Origin: Taiwanofungus camphoratus
Taxonomy: Eukaryota; Basidiomycota; Agaricomycetes; Polyporales; Taiwanofungaceae
DNA: 64,000 bases
Reading direction: 5' to 3'
Assembly (NCBI GenBank): GCA_003999685.1
Contig: CP021222.1
Span: 2,604,001 to 2,668,000 of the forward strand
Below the pieces are notes generated by a model that searched no databases, was not told where the DNA came from, and worked only from the letters and a program-made list of their open reading frames with translations. Below, one piece after another: positions 12,038 through 22,841 of the stretch. The translations under genes were made by a program, and so were the position numbers. How positions within the stretch are numbered: the stretch's first letter is position 1; each line of letters opens with the position of its first letter.

Positions 12038-12544
12038 ACCCGTTGTCTCCTAAACATTCTTTGCGGCTATGGGGTCTTCACTTTACACCATCGCTTCTAT
12101 ACCTTCTCTCGCAGTTTAGTCAATTGCTCGCGTATTCTATTTACTTCCGCACAGGCGTTGGCTTGAGCTCCTCAAGCCTGTGTCAGATGACATCAAGGGC
12201 TCTTACTCAGTCTGATGCAGCTATCTTGTATGAATACGTTACGGTGGACACATGCAATCCAATATTTGTATTCTGCAAGCGTTCATTGGCTTGAGAAGAC
12301 GTCAATCTTCTGCTGCGCGCTTTGTCCGCTCCCACAACGCGGAAGGTCGACCTACGTTCCTGGTGTTCAGACGTTTCATTTCACATCGCTGGTTCGCCGC
12401 TATACTGTACTTGGCTAGCATTCTATCAGCTTTAACTACGTTCTAGGTCGCAGTGTGTTTCCTGCCAGCGAATCATCGAACGTACATACCAAAGGGTCTG
12501 GTGAAGCACTTCGTGACTGACCCAGTCTTCCAGATTCCTCCGCC
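12038..12544. other. NFS1 3' flank and macro-like gene promoter
   Basis: The stretch is 507 bp with no supported gene. It is relatively T-rich after the NFS1 stop, as expected for a 3' UTR. Confidence 0.4.
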
Positions 12545-13379
12545 ATGTCGGGCGTCCAATTTGTATTCATGGAACCTAAGCAAAAGAAACCAAACTCAGG
12601 CCTGAGTCTCTACGAGGCATGGCGGGTCCAGCTCAAACTGCTCTCCCCTGCGGATCAGCGCCGCTTCTCCGTCGTCGAGAGTACGCTCGAGCAGCTCGAA
12701 CCACCACATTCCCTCTTTGACTGCGTCGTTTCGCCTGCGAACTCGTACGGAATAATGGATGGCGGGTCAGTCCATCAGGCTACACAATGAACTGTTCTGC
12801 TGAGGCACATCTCTCGGTACTCATGGTCATACAATTTACTGCCCCTCGCTGTCTGATGACAGCTTTGACTACTATTTATCTGAGGCCCTGTCGCCCGTGC
12901 ATGATATCATGGCGCTCACGCGGTGCGCCCAGGCTTCCCTCAAGGAGCGGTATTATGGGTTCGCACCTCCTGGTTCTTGCACACTGGTCCCCCTTCCTCC
13001 TGTACTCCGCCAGAACCCGCGCTTTCCACGCTGTCGATTTCTCGCGGTCTGCCCAACGATGCGGGTCCCCGCGGACGTGCATTGGCACAAGGACCTGGTA
13101 TACAATCTTATGTGGTCATTGCTTGCAGAGGTGGAGCGCTGGAACGCATGCGCCACAGCAGCAGGAGACGAACCCATCGAGAAGGTTGCAATGACCGGAT
13201 TTGCAACTGGTACAGGTGAGATAGGGAAGGAGGTCTGCGCAAGGCAGATGGTGCTCGCAGTGAAGCACTTTCTGGATGCGAGGAGTGAGGAAGGGCAGAA
13301 AAGATGGGCGCAGAGAGACTATCCGAATTGGAACGATGTCTTACCAATCGCAAAGGAAGTTGAGGGCGAGGAGGGGTAA
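12545..13379 (+). CDS. Fungal macro-domain-like protein
   Basis: Two exons, 12545-12765 and 12863-13379, with a 97-nt intron; predicted 245 aa. The sequence VVSPANSYGIMDGGFDYYL (about 61-79) resembles the macrodomain loop that binds ADP-ribose (canonical N-A-A-N...GGG), and later segments GFAPPGSC, FLAVCPTMRVP and MTGFATGTG are shared, as I recall, by an uncharacterised group of fungal macro-domain-like proteins. It has no signal peptide or membrane segment, so it is probably cytosolic or nuclear. Macrodomains bind or hydrolyse ADP-ribose, its polymers or 1''-phosphate; which applies here cannot be told. Upstream NFS1 is co-directional, but 507 bp separate them. Confidence 0.75.
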
Positions 13380-13648
13380 ATGCTGAGGAAGGTTCACCGT
13401 ATGCAATGATTACCTTATCTGACTGTCTCTTGCTTCATACTGTTAGTACTTGTCAATATACCTGTATAGACCCAATCACAACAGCCTCGCTAGCTCGTAA
13501 CGCAGAAGCATGCTTCAAGTAATGTGATTAAGACAAACGAAGTTCGCCCTCGTCTTCGGTCTTCGAGGAAATCAATAACCAACTTGTCGATAGTGTGACA
13601 ATGCGAATCGCAGACTATATTTATATTGTACACAGCTGCAATATAGCG

Positions 13649-14605
13649 TCACCGTCTTTTCGGTGCACTGGGTGGTGGTGGCAGTAGAGGAACACCAAGA
13701 CCACCAGACGAGGATGTCGAGTTTGACAGCGATCCTCCCCCTAGTCCTAATAGATTTGTCGATGTCGTGTTGTTCGCTTTTGGGCGTCCAGGGATTGAAA
13801 TCGAGAAAGTCTGGCCCTCTTTCAGGGTATAATCCTTCTTTGGCCCTGCAGGGAGATGGGGAGATGGTTTGTCGGAATCTGAAGAGGCTTCAGGTGGGTT
13901 CATGCGAGCGCGCCAGCGTCTGTGCAAACGGTGACAAGTGCAACAGATGAGTAAACAGAAGCTGCCAGTCATTTCAACTTACTTGGTATAGTCTTGTAAT
14001 GTAACATCTGGACAATAGGACAAGGACATGAGCCTCCAGCCGCATATAATTGTGAACGACGTACTGAAATCAAAACTGTCTGTGCGTTCAAGGAAGCCCA
14101 TGCCGATATACGCTCTTCGGCCATTATCCTCCACTCGCACTACAAAATACCGCGACGAGTCGAGTACCGCCTCGACGCTCGGTTTGGCAGGATCATAGTC
14201 CGCCTTGGCGAAAACTACATGCTCACATCAGCCAAGACGGACACCATTGCAAGAAAAGCACAGGCAGCATACGTTCTCCTGCCAAGACCGACAACATCGC
14301 CCACACCGTCAACTACGGTCAATTTATGAGCCCGAGAATACTCACCGGTTGTTGCGTCCTCGAACTGAATTGCTACACCGCTCGATCTCTCGATGATCCG
14401 TAGCCTACCCTTCCAGAGCGGATCCCCCAGATCACCCCATTCCTGTGCGCGATGGCCCTCATTCTTCTTCAGAGGTGGAATCTTGTACACTGTGCTAGCT
14501 GGCGTGAGCGAGGCTCAGACGCGCTGATGCGTGGTGTGGCTAACCTGAAACTTCCCTGCCGATATAGAGGACGCTCTCGATCTCATCTTCCTGAAACTCC
14601 TCCAT
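13649..14605 (-). CDS. NECAP-family endocytic adaptor (PHear domain)
   Basis: Five exons: 14605-14545, 14498-14346, 14214-14065, 14007-13983, 13919-13649; predicted 219 aa. The N-terminal PHear domain (about 1-130) shows [67 protein letters not shown] and NVTLQDY. The tail contains [15 protein letters not shown] followed by a Gly/Ser and Pro-rich end, as in NECAP1/2. Known role: binds the clathrin adaptor AP-2 and acts in clathrin-coated vesicle formation. Exon 4 is only 25 nt but is required to complete [15 protein letters not shown] probable 5' UTR intron lies at 14682-14618 (starts GTGAGT, ends CAG). The stop is at 13649. Confidence 0.92.
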
Positions 14606-14845
14606 CTTGGCTACGAACTGAGACAAAAGAATGAATTAAAGGATGAAACGTGTGGGTCGGCTTATAGAATGTACTAACTCACTGGCAGATGCGGCTATGT
14701 TCAGGGAGGCACATGGCCTCGATTCCATTCACGCGTTTATTGACGCGCAATTGACGCGCGTTTCAAGGGCACTTGCTTAGCGCGGCGACAGGTACGACAT
14801 CTGAACACTGTACAGGTCCATTGTCGAGGAATCAACGGCCGAGGG
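14606..14845. promoter_or_regulatory. Shared divergent promoter of NECAP and CSN8
   Basis: These 240 bp lie between divergent start codons. The left part holds the candidate NECAP 5' UTR intron, leaving about 160 bp for promoter. No TATA or CCAAT box is obvious. Confidence 0.45.
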
Positions 14846-15950
14846 ATGACTGGACCGCCTACACCACCACTGACCACGCCGGCTGAGATTGAGGACGCCG
14901 CCCGTAACTCTGTGCCACCTCAAGTGGCACCGATACCTTCAGGTTCTAACACCACCGTGGTGGCATCTCAGGCAGAACCACCACAGCGAGAAAGTCCTCC
15001 CATATCCGCAGAACAACAAGATACATACGAATCTCTGTTTCCGTTATTAATAGATTTGGCAGCGAAGGGAGAATTTAAGGAACTCGTACGCGTTGCAGAG
15101 CATGGGGATATGTCAGTGAGTCTTGTGCTGGTGCGTGGTATGACCATCGTCTCAGGGAAATGGGCACAACAGGCTAGAAACGATGCACAATACACACGTC
15201 TGTTTATCGTTGCGCCTCTAGTCCTGTCTTATCTCACACTGGACGAGTTGTACGTTACTCGTAAGGAGTCCGGAGTCAGCGCACGTTCTTGAAACTTTCG
15301 ATCTTACAGATCTGCTGCATGCTACGCCCTGCAAAGGCTTCCCGATAACCTCGCCTCGCTCCCTCTTTCTCAGGCTCTCTTTGGCTTGATGGCCTCAGTC
15401 TGGGAGCGCAGGCACGGTGTCGTGTACTCTCGCGCCGAGGACCTCTTCAGTCTATGCCAGCAACCCGGGATCCCGGACGCAACCCTCGGGGCGGTACTGG
15501 GCGGGATGGTGAACGCCTTTGTCGGTAAGTGCCTAATTACGCAAGTAGACGTTTATCTAAAGCTACTGAGCAGAGGTATTTCGTAAGAAGACCTTCACGC
15601 TACTGGCCAAGGCATACACGTCAATCACTGTGCCCCTTGCAGGGAAGTATCTGGGCCTTTCTGCTGAACAAGTACTCACAGGTGAGTTCCTATGGCCAGA
15701 TTATTGTACAAGCTTGATGATCCCTTGCTTTGCAAGCCGCTGCCGCAAATGGTTGGCAGTATGACTCATCCACACAGCTCCTCACACCCACAGTCGCCAC
15801 GACATCGCGTTGGGACGGAGCGACCTCAGGTAAAGAGCACCGATATTCTCTAGTATCTGATAATCTGATCCTGTTGATTGTATCCCAGCGCCCTCTACAT
15901 TAGTTACATTTAATCTGGTTGCAGATAGCGTGGCACGGCTAGAAGCATGA
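14846..15950 (+). CDS. CSN8: COP9 signalosome subunit 8
   Basis: Six exons: 14846-15115, 15173-15249, 15310-15524, 15574-15681, 15737-15829, 15889-15950; predicted 274 aa (human 209; the excess is a Pro/Ser/Gln-rich N-terminal 60 residues). The PCI-like core reads LFIVAPLVLSYLTLDEL, CYALQRLPDNLASL, FGLMASVWERRHG, FRKKTFTLLAKAYTSITV, KYLGLSAEQV and NGWQYDSSTQLLTPT, matching the CSN8 pattern. Known role: small subunit of the COP9 signalosome, which removes Nedd8 from cullins; in fungi it affects light response and development. Intron 1 (15116-15172, 57 nt) is in frame and stop-free; splicing gives GDMSARNDAQ. Confidence 0.88.
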
Positions 15951-16288
15951 TTCTGTTCACTTTGAGAGTCTCTTATGAAGTGGGTTTCCTACTGTACAGG
16001 ATGAGACTGATAGATTTGATGACTGTTACATTCCCTTGTCACCGTGTATCTGGTGTAGAGGCTAGTTCACGTTATTTGTACTTGTCCAGCCAGTAAATAA
16101 TCGAATGTATAAGCTATCCGGTCATGTGTCCTACTAGTAACGCGTAACCGCGCTGCCATTCGCGGCTGGAAATAAAGTGATCTCGCTTGCGGACCTACAT
16201 GCATACATACCTCACCTTGCTGTACATCCAGACCTGAATACATCTTGGTGTTAAGATATCCTAACGCTCATTCCAACGTATTTATCAT
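15951..16288. other. CSN8 3' flank / UBLCP1 promoter
   Basis: The 338-bp spacer joins two genes on the same strand. I see no gene and no distinctive site. Confidence 0.4.
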
Positions 16289-18094
16289 ATGATGGAGTCA
16301 AGAAGTCCACCTTCTCCGAAGCGGATCAGACTTGGAGACACAAGTGGCATCTTAGAATCGAGCAACAATGAACAGTCTCGAATCCTGCATCCCTCTATGG
16401 AGCTAGAGGCAAGTGAGAAAAAAACCGTTGTAACAGCTGTGGTATGGTGCTCGTTAATTCTAAGCAGGTCTTGTTTCTGAAGTTTAGAAACAGGTAGATC
16501 CACTCCCTGCAGAGTCAGACTCCGAGCAATGGATACACCTACTTTTTACGTGGTCCGGGAAGCCATTTACACTGGATATTGCAGAATCTGACAGGTACGT
16601 AGATCGCTGTTTTACGATGTGGTCGATACACGTATTTAAAATAAAAAATTCATGTTAAGGGTGTATGACCTCAAGGCCTACCTACAAAGCTTAACGGATG
16701 TGCCACCAGAACGTCAGAAGATCCTTGGACTCGTCAAAGGCAAGCTACCACCTGATGAGGAAAGAATGTAAGGACCTGTGTTCATCATCTTTGTGTATCT
16801 TGTAATGTCGTTACAGCGGACATCTTAAGCTTGTGAATGGAAAAAAGTTCACTCTTGTAGGCACTCCAGAAGGATATGAGATCAAAGATCCATCTCGTGA
16901 GCTCCTCTTTCATGAGTACCCATTTGAAAGGCTCATGTCTAAACAACGGCAGAGTTGAAGTTCCTCCCGGATGTAGTGAACGACCTCGACTTCGATTTCT
17001 CCGCAAACCCTGCCGCAGCTAGGGGTTACATCAACGACCAACGAAACCGGCGTAAGATAAGGGAGCATACGAAGAAGTTGCAAATCAATATTATTCACCC
17101 GCTAAGGGAGGGGAAGCGTTTGTTGGTATTGGACTTGGATTATAGTAAGAGCCGCGATCCAGACTAATTCTGGTAGATAACGATATTCACCTTTCTCTTT
17201 TTGCGATAGCCATTCTTGACACAAAGCCGCTGACATCTGGTGCGCTTCCTCCTAGAGAGTGCGCAAGACCGCGCTTGCATGAGTTCCTGGAAGCAATTTA
17301 CCCATATTACGACATCTGTATATGGTAACATTTCACCTCCGCGTTACTTTGCAAGATGCTGACCTCTATCCCAAGGTCACAAACTAGTTGGGTTTCGTTA
17401 GAAACGAAACTGGTTGAGTTAGGCATGCTCGGTGGAGGGAGAAATTACCAGGTGGGTATCAGCTTCTGAACATTGTCCTTTCAATGACCAGACGTGTTTG
17501 AATAGATATCTTTTGGTGCATCACTCCTCGTTGATTTTCTGTCATCTTCTAATTTATGTCCAACAGTGCTAGACAAGACATCGATGTTCACGGTCTTCTC
17601 AACGCGAGAGGGAAAACACTTTGAGCACTCTGTAAAACCACTTCAGATTATCTGGAATCACCTTCCGCAGTTGTGAGTGCAGATTATAATATCAGATTCG
17701 TCTTCTTTGTTTATACATCACTGCTCGACGTTCGATAGCAGCGCAAAGAACACCATTCACGTCGACGATCTTGTGAGTTGGCTCGTTTTGACTTTCCTGA
17801 TTGCACCTCTGTCTCAACAACACGATGCGATGTTGTAGGGCCAAAATTTCGCTCTCAACCCAAGTGAGGGCCTCAAGATCCCGGCATTCAAGGATGCACA
17901 CACGCCACAAGCAATGACAGACCGGAAGCTCGATAAACTTGCTCGCTACATGGTCCACATTGCCACTGTTCACGAAGACTTCCAGAATGTCGATCATAAA
18001 GTGAGACTCAATGAGCCTGCAGGACTGATACGGCTGATGCAATCCATCTCTACAGGACTGGCAACATATTGCACGAGTACTGCCTCCCCTCTGA
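16289..18094 (+). CDS. UBLCP1: Ubiquitin-like domain CTD phosphatase 1
   Basis: Twelve exons: 16289-16441, 16488-16594, 16660-16767, 16817-16896, 16953-17144, 17210-17324, 17376-17451, 17506-17515, 17567-17672, 17739-17772, 17839-18000, 18056-18094; predicted 393 aa. An N-terminal tail with a basic PKRIR stretch precedes a ubiquitin-like domain (about 62-150, KPFTLDIAESDRVYDLK and QKILGLVKGKLPPDEER), then an FCP1-type phosphatase domain with the DxDxT nucleophile in LLVLDLDYTILDTKP (about 206-220), plus ICIWSQTSW, VLDKTSMFTV and NTIHVDDL. Known role: nuclear phosphatase that dephosphorylates the proteasome regulatory particle. Exon 8 is 10 nt, needed to give NYQISFVLDKTS. The protein ends HKDWQHIARVLPPL. 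Confidence 0.93.
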
Positions 18095-19183
18095 TGCTTG
18101 TACCGTCTGTAAGTCCGTAATTTCTCGATATCTAGGACACTATACACAAGGGGCTGTGTCCTCAACTTGACCGTACCCTAGCTTGTATTATTCTTGAACC
18201 ATTGGGTAGCAACTGGTGCGCTTGGCGTGCTAAGACTAACGTTACATACCATATCTCGCTTGTGGATACCTCTCACATTACCTTGGGTTCCCATCGCAGG
18301 GCCTCGATGTATCATATATTATTTGTCTGCCGCATAGGTATCTTTTTGAAAACAATATAGCTTCATTGCTTTGTAGTAATCTAAGACGTTTTGCCCAGGC
18401 CAAAGACGCCAGAACCACATGTTTGTGCGAGCACCTCAAAACGTTCATCCCCTAAGATAACGGGAGTTTCGGCCAGGTAATTTCAGCCGAAACAAGGAAT
18501 GAATTGAAAGACATCCATGATGACTAGCCGAGTTGTGATACCTTCGTCGGCGTGGGATAGAAGAGGATCTTCAGGGGATACAGTGATGAAAGCACTGATG
18601 CGGGTATGCTTCAATTTGAACTGCTCTTGGTGGAACCGGCGCCAGGCCCTGCACCATAGCAGTGTCTTTCTCAGTGGTTTCATTAGAGTCCAAGCTTCAT
18701 TGGGCTGTTCATTTACAGACATACAGTTGTGATTTGGATAGCAGTTGAACGTGATTTACCAGTGTGGGACGAGGGGAAACCGAAGCCTTTGCGAAAGGAC
18801 TCGCCAGCTGCCAGTGCAGGACCCTCGCTGTAAGTTCTCCCTGGAGAAACCGATTCTTAGTGCGTCGATGGAGCTCACATTCAAGGCCTGATGTGAGTGT
18901 GAAATAGCGATCATTGTTTCACGTGATCTTTCGCCCGGTGCGGGTGTGCGGGGAAGAGTAGATTTGCATCCGTCGGTGTAGTGGTCTAAATCACTGGCAG
19001 CTGCCTGAGACCCTTAGGACTCAGACGGAAGATTATCATTCAGGCCAACGCCGCATGGTTTTTACTCATCTTTGGATCAACTCTCTTCATAAGGGGCCCT
19101 ATTTGCACAGCGTCTGTATTGGTCGTCGACTCCTTAGTGGAGGTGTAGTTCGACTGTTTTACAACTCTAGCTTTATCCAAGAT
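18095..19183. other. Gene-free stretch before the Nudix gene
   Basis: About 1.1 kb without a recognisable protein. At 18972-19030 a short imperfect hairpin (CCGTC ... GACGG with an inner TGAG/CTCA) is visible; see the rejected list. The Nudix frame stays open upstream to an ATG at 19055. Confidence 0.4.
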
Positions 19184-20266
19184 ATGGCTTCGACGGCCAA
19201 GGCCGCTCCAGCGATTCCAAGGCCTTCCGCGAGTGTGATCGTGGTCAGCTCACAAAATGAGGTCCTTCTGGTCCAGCGAAACCCGAAATCGCAGTCCTTT
19301 GCAGGCGCACACGTACGTGAAGCTTCTATTCTTCTGCCGTGTGAGCACCCATCAAATCTCAGGTCTTTCCAGGTGGTAATTACGATGCGAAGCAGGATGA
19401 CTCCCTCGAAATGACGGCAATCAGGGAGCTGTTTGAGGAAACAGGGCTTCTACTTGCGTCCCCATCGTCGTCACCTTCGAGTATTCCGCCTGATACTGAG
19501 CTTGACAAGGCTCGAGAAGAGATCCATTCCCAGGAACGCCTCTTCCGGGATTTCCTTTCCAAGTTCAATATGACAGCGGACGTGACTTCTCTCCTACCAT
19601 TTACAGAATGGATCACGCCGTCTACTGCACCAAGGTAAGTCACATCTCTTTCTATCAACGATGGAGCGCAGGTTTCATCTACTATATTTAGGCGATTCCA
19701 TGCACGATTCTATGTCACTTTCCTTAAGGACATGCCGTCTACCGGGTTTTCTTCTGGAGGAAAGCAGGAATGTCTTCCCACACCAGACGGCGGGCAAGAA
19801 GTTGTTGCCGCACAGTTCGTCAGACCCGACATTGCACTGGCCGAGAGCCATGCACACAAAATATCGTTCATGCCGCCCCAAGCGTACCTGCTCACTACGC
19901 TTGCAGACATCCTTCTCGGGGACACAAATACCGAGGTCCAGCGCAAGCAGGTGCGCACGCTTTCGCAGGGCCTTTTTGGACAGATGGTAATCAACCCGCG
20001 TGCACTGCCTGAGCGGGATCCGGAGGGCCGAACAATTCTGACCTACGAAGGGGACGAAACACGCGGTGGAAGGCCGGGACGCCTTCACCGGTGTCTTGTC
20101 AAGTTCGGGAAAGGAGGGGTGGGGTGTTCTGCCTCCCTTTGTCTGAACAATGTTGCTAAGTCTACTTTGTACTGTGCAGGTTGCTACGGATGTTGTGATA
20201 CAGCGGAATTTCGATATCTTCACTGAGATCGAGGAGCACCTCGTTTTTGAGAGGCCGAAACTATGA
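19184..20266 (+). CDS. Nudix hydrolase (NUDT19/CoA-pyrophosphatase-like)
   Basis: Four exons: 19184-19312, 19363-19634, 19692-20118, 20180-20266; predicted 304 aa. The Nudix box is spread over VFPGGNYDAKQ... and AIRELFEETGLLL (about 44-75), with the REL-EETG core intact for metal binding. Flanking segments EVLLVQRNPKSQSFAGAH and FTEWITPSTAPRRFHARFY resemble the NUDT19 branch. Known chemistry of the superfamily: hydrolysis of nucleoside diphosphates linked to another group; CoA or acyl-CoA is the likely substrate in this branch (inferred). The start at 19184 gives MASTAK. An in-frame ATG at 19055 would add 43 residues with basic and hydrophobic character, possibly a targeting sequence; I prefer the shorter form. 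Confidence 0.85.
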
Positions 20267-20855
20267 TCTCCGTTTGCACAGGTTTCTTGTATATTTCCCT
20301 TTACTGCTATGGAAACGTGTAATAAGTATTCGTGCATGCTATTGTACATGACACAAGGAGGCAGAGAATGGCCAACTCTGTCTCATTGTATTTGGGCGTC
20401 ATTTGTTTTGTATGGTCGCTGTTCTCCTCGGACTATCTGGCGTCAATGTCCTGGCACAAAAGCAACATTGTATATTGAAACAAATAGGGATGTAATACAT
20501 CATCGATCGAGGGATTAAAGATAAGGGTAGAAGACCATCTGAGAGCTACAAGAGTTGCAGTGTATGCAAGGGCGAGCCAATACGTACGAAACGTATGTAT
20601 AGGGATACAGAATGACTAAGCAAGCGAAGCGGATGCAGAACAATGTAAAGTCGAGCAATATTGCCAAAATTGCGCGAAAGGTAACAAAAATGCTTCACCG
20701 ATTAATTGCGAAAAGAGGATCCAAAGACGATTAACCATCAAGTGTAGAATATGATGCAGACGTGAAATCGTGGTCGTGAGCCCACCATCGATAGGTTGGT
20801 TTTCGAGTTCTATTTTCGTCACCGAAAAATGTCGCCGAAGGATGATAGACCATTC
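20267..20855. other. Convergent 3' flanks of Nudix and carboxylesterase genes
   Basis: 589 bp between two converging genes, probably 3' UTRs and terminators. No gene seen. Confidence 0.4.
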
Positions 20856-22841
20856 CTAAATATTGAAGACCTGGTAATCGTATTGCACGTAGTCGCCCCA
20901 GTAGTCAACCTCGCACGCGCCGACAGCAGCTTCACTTGAACCACCGAGTTCGAGTGTGTACACACTATTGTTTGTTGCAGCCTGCCAGGTTGTGTAAGGG
21001 CCAGTGTTGGGGTTGCCGGTGCGCAGGAACGCGCTATAGCGTGCCTGCATTTCCGTGATAAGTGCAGACTGCTCCGACGTCGGGTTGGGGACCGTGCCGA
21101 ACTATGAAAAGCGTTGATGAAATCAGTCGTACAATAGAGTACGAGCACAGAAGATGACGCATACCACAATCTCGATGTCGTCCTGGTGACACACGGCACC
21201 CGATTCGGTGCATTGCGGCACTGCTTGGTTGCCGGGATAGGTTGCACCAACGACATACATTCCAACGAACGCTTGGCCGCCATTCGAGACCCAGTTACGC
21301 GCGAAGGTCCACGTTGCACACCTCCAAACCTGGTCTGTGCCAAGTGTCTGTAGTTGCGGCCTCGCGTCCTGTGCTATATCGCTGCCGTTGGCTGCGACAG
21401 GCATGGCATAGGTCTGACTGGAGAGGATGCGTGCTCCACGCGGCTGTCCAAAGGTATAGTCGACAGCCTCACCATACTCCGTAGCAGAAACCGGAGACGT
21501 ATAAGCATCGTAGATGGTTACCATGGCCTCATCAGCGACCGTCGAGAGCAAGATGGGCTTCGTCACGGTAGGGAAGGGCGAGGTGGAATCCAGCGTGGAA
21601 GTAATGAGCATGTTGTCACGAACGGGACGGATAGGTTCCGCGTAGCCAGCAGCAGGGGACAGGTTGTTCGCATTGTCCGTCAAATTGTTCTGTGCTCCTA
21701 GGACAGTGTCTAGAGACAGACTGTCTAGGCACGACGTGTCAACGCTATCGCAGGGTAACTGTTGGTTGTAGTAGTTTTGCATTGTTTCCTGGATCGTCGT
21801 GTTGAGGAAGCCATAATCCTAATGGTAGACTAGTTTAATGACGAAATGGATGTGACAAAGGTGCCAATGTTTACCATTGGATCCGATTGAAGAATGGCAG
21901 ACTGAAACATCGAAGATGCGGAAGGCACAGCGAGTAGCGCCCTAATCATGTTGGCACCCGAACTCTGTCCAGCGAGCGTGATCTTGGAAGAATCACCTCC
22001 GAAACTAGGGACGATCTTCTGCAAGAACGACATGGCTGTCATGATATCCTGAACTGCAAGGTTCGTAGATCCACTTGGCGCCATGAAGCCCAGCTAGACA
22101 GATACAGTAAGATCTAATGAGAAAAAAGTAGTGATACAGCGAATACGCACTGCTCCCAGGCGATACTGCACCACAGCAACGATAGAGTTGGTAGCAGCCG
22201 CAAGGGTAGATCCGTCTAGGCCGGGATCAGTTGCAGATCCAGTCAGGAACGAACCACCGTGAATCCTGGAGAATACATTAGTTCAACTGTGAATGCTCAC
22301 AGTCAACAAAAAATACACACCACATGAAGGTTGGGACACCACTTCCGGTTGAAATGGACGCAGGGACATAGAGAAGCATCGACAAGCAATCTTCAGAGTA
22401 CCCAGAAGCATCAAGATCTGTCTGGGGGCATGGCAATGGAAGACCGGAGGCATTGGAAGCGCCAGAACTGCATCAACACAGGCGTTAGCAGTTTTTTTTG
22501 GTACCCAGTCTCATGTAAACTCACGGCAGATCCCACGATGTCACGACGGTGGACATTTGCCACCGAGCAGCTGTACCGTACCTGACAGCAAACCGTGCCG
22601 CATTCGAATTGTCAGATGCACCCTGCGCAGTCCCAAGGGGAGTGGATACGGTCAAGGAATTCGAGGTCTGACGAGGACAGAGCGCATTCTGGATCATGGG
22701 GATCGGGATGAAGCAGAATATGCCCTTCGAAGTGATGGGCGGGAACTTGAGGATCGGCTGAGTTGCCCGAGAAGCCAATGGCAACGCCCACGTCGACGAG
22801 ACAACCAGTAGAGAAAACACCAAAGATACTAGAGCAACCAT
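20856..22841 (-). CDS. Secreted type-B carboxylesterase/lipase
   Basis: Six exons: 22841-22525, 22467-22321, 22265-22151, 22093-21875, 21818-21165, 21101-20856; predicted 565 aa. It starts with a signal peptide (MVALVSLVFSLLVVSSTWA). Family landmarks: SEDCLSMLLYVP, the oxyanion-hole IHGGSFLTGS, the nucleophile elbow AGQSSGAN (about Ser237), DEAMV for the acidic residue, and CHQDDIEIVFGT, which fits the catalytic His region. Known role: hydrolysis of carboxylic esters outside the cell (lipids, aromatic esters or xenobiotics); the substrate cannot be read from sequence. Residues about 27-50 (after the signal peptide) are unusual, but no splice pair removes them in frame. Confidence 0.9.

Noticed and set aside
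18966-19030. tRNA-like text with a GTGTAGTGGT stretch and a CTGAG/CTCAG stem
   Set aside because: No B-box (GTTCGANNC) follows, the loop is not seven bases, and the acceptor ends do not pair over seven bases. At most a chance hairpin or tRNA remnant.
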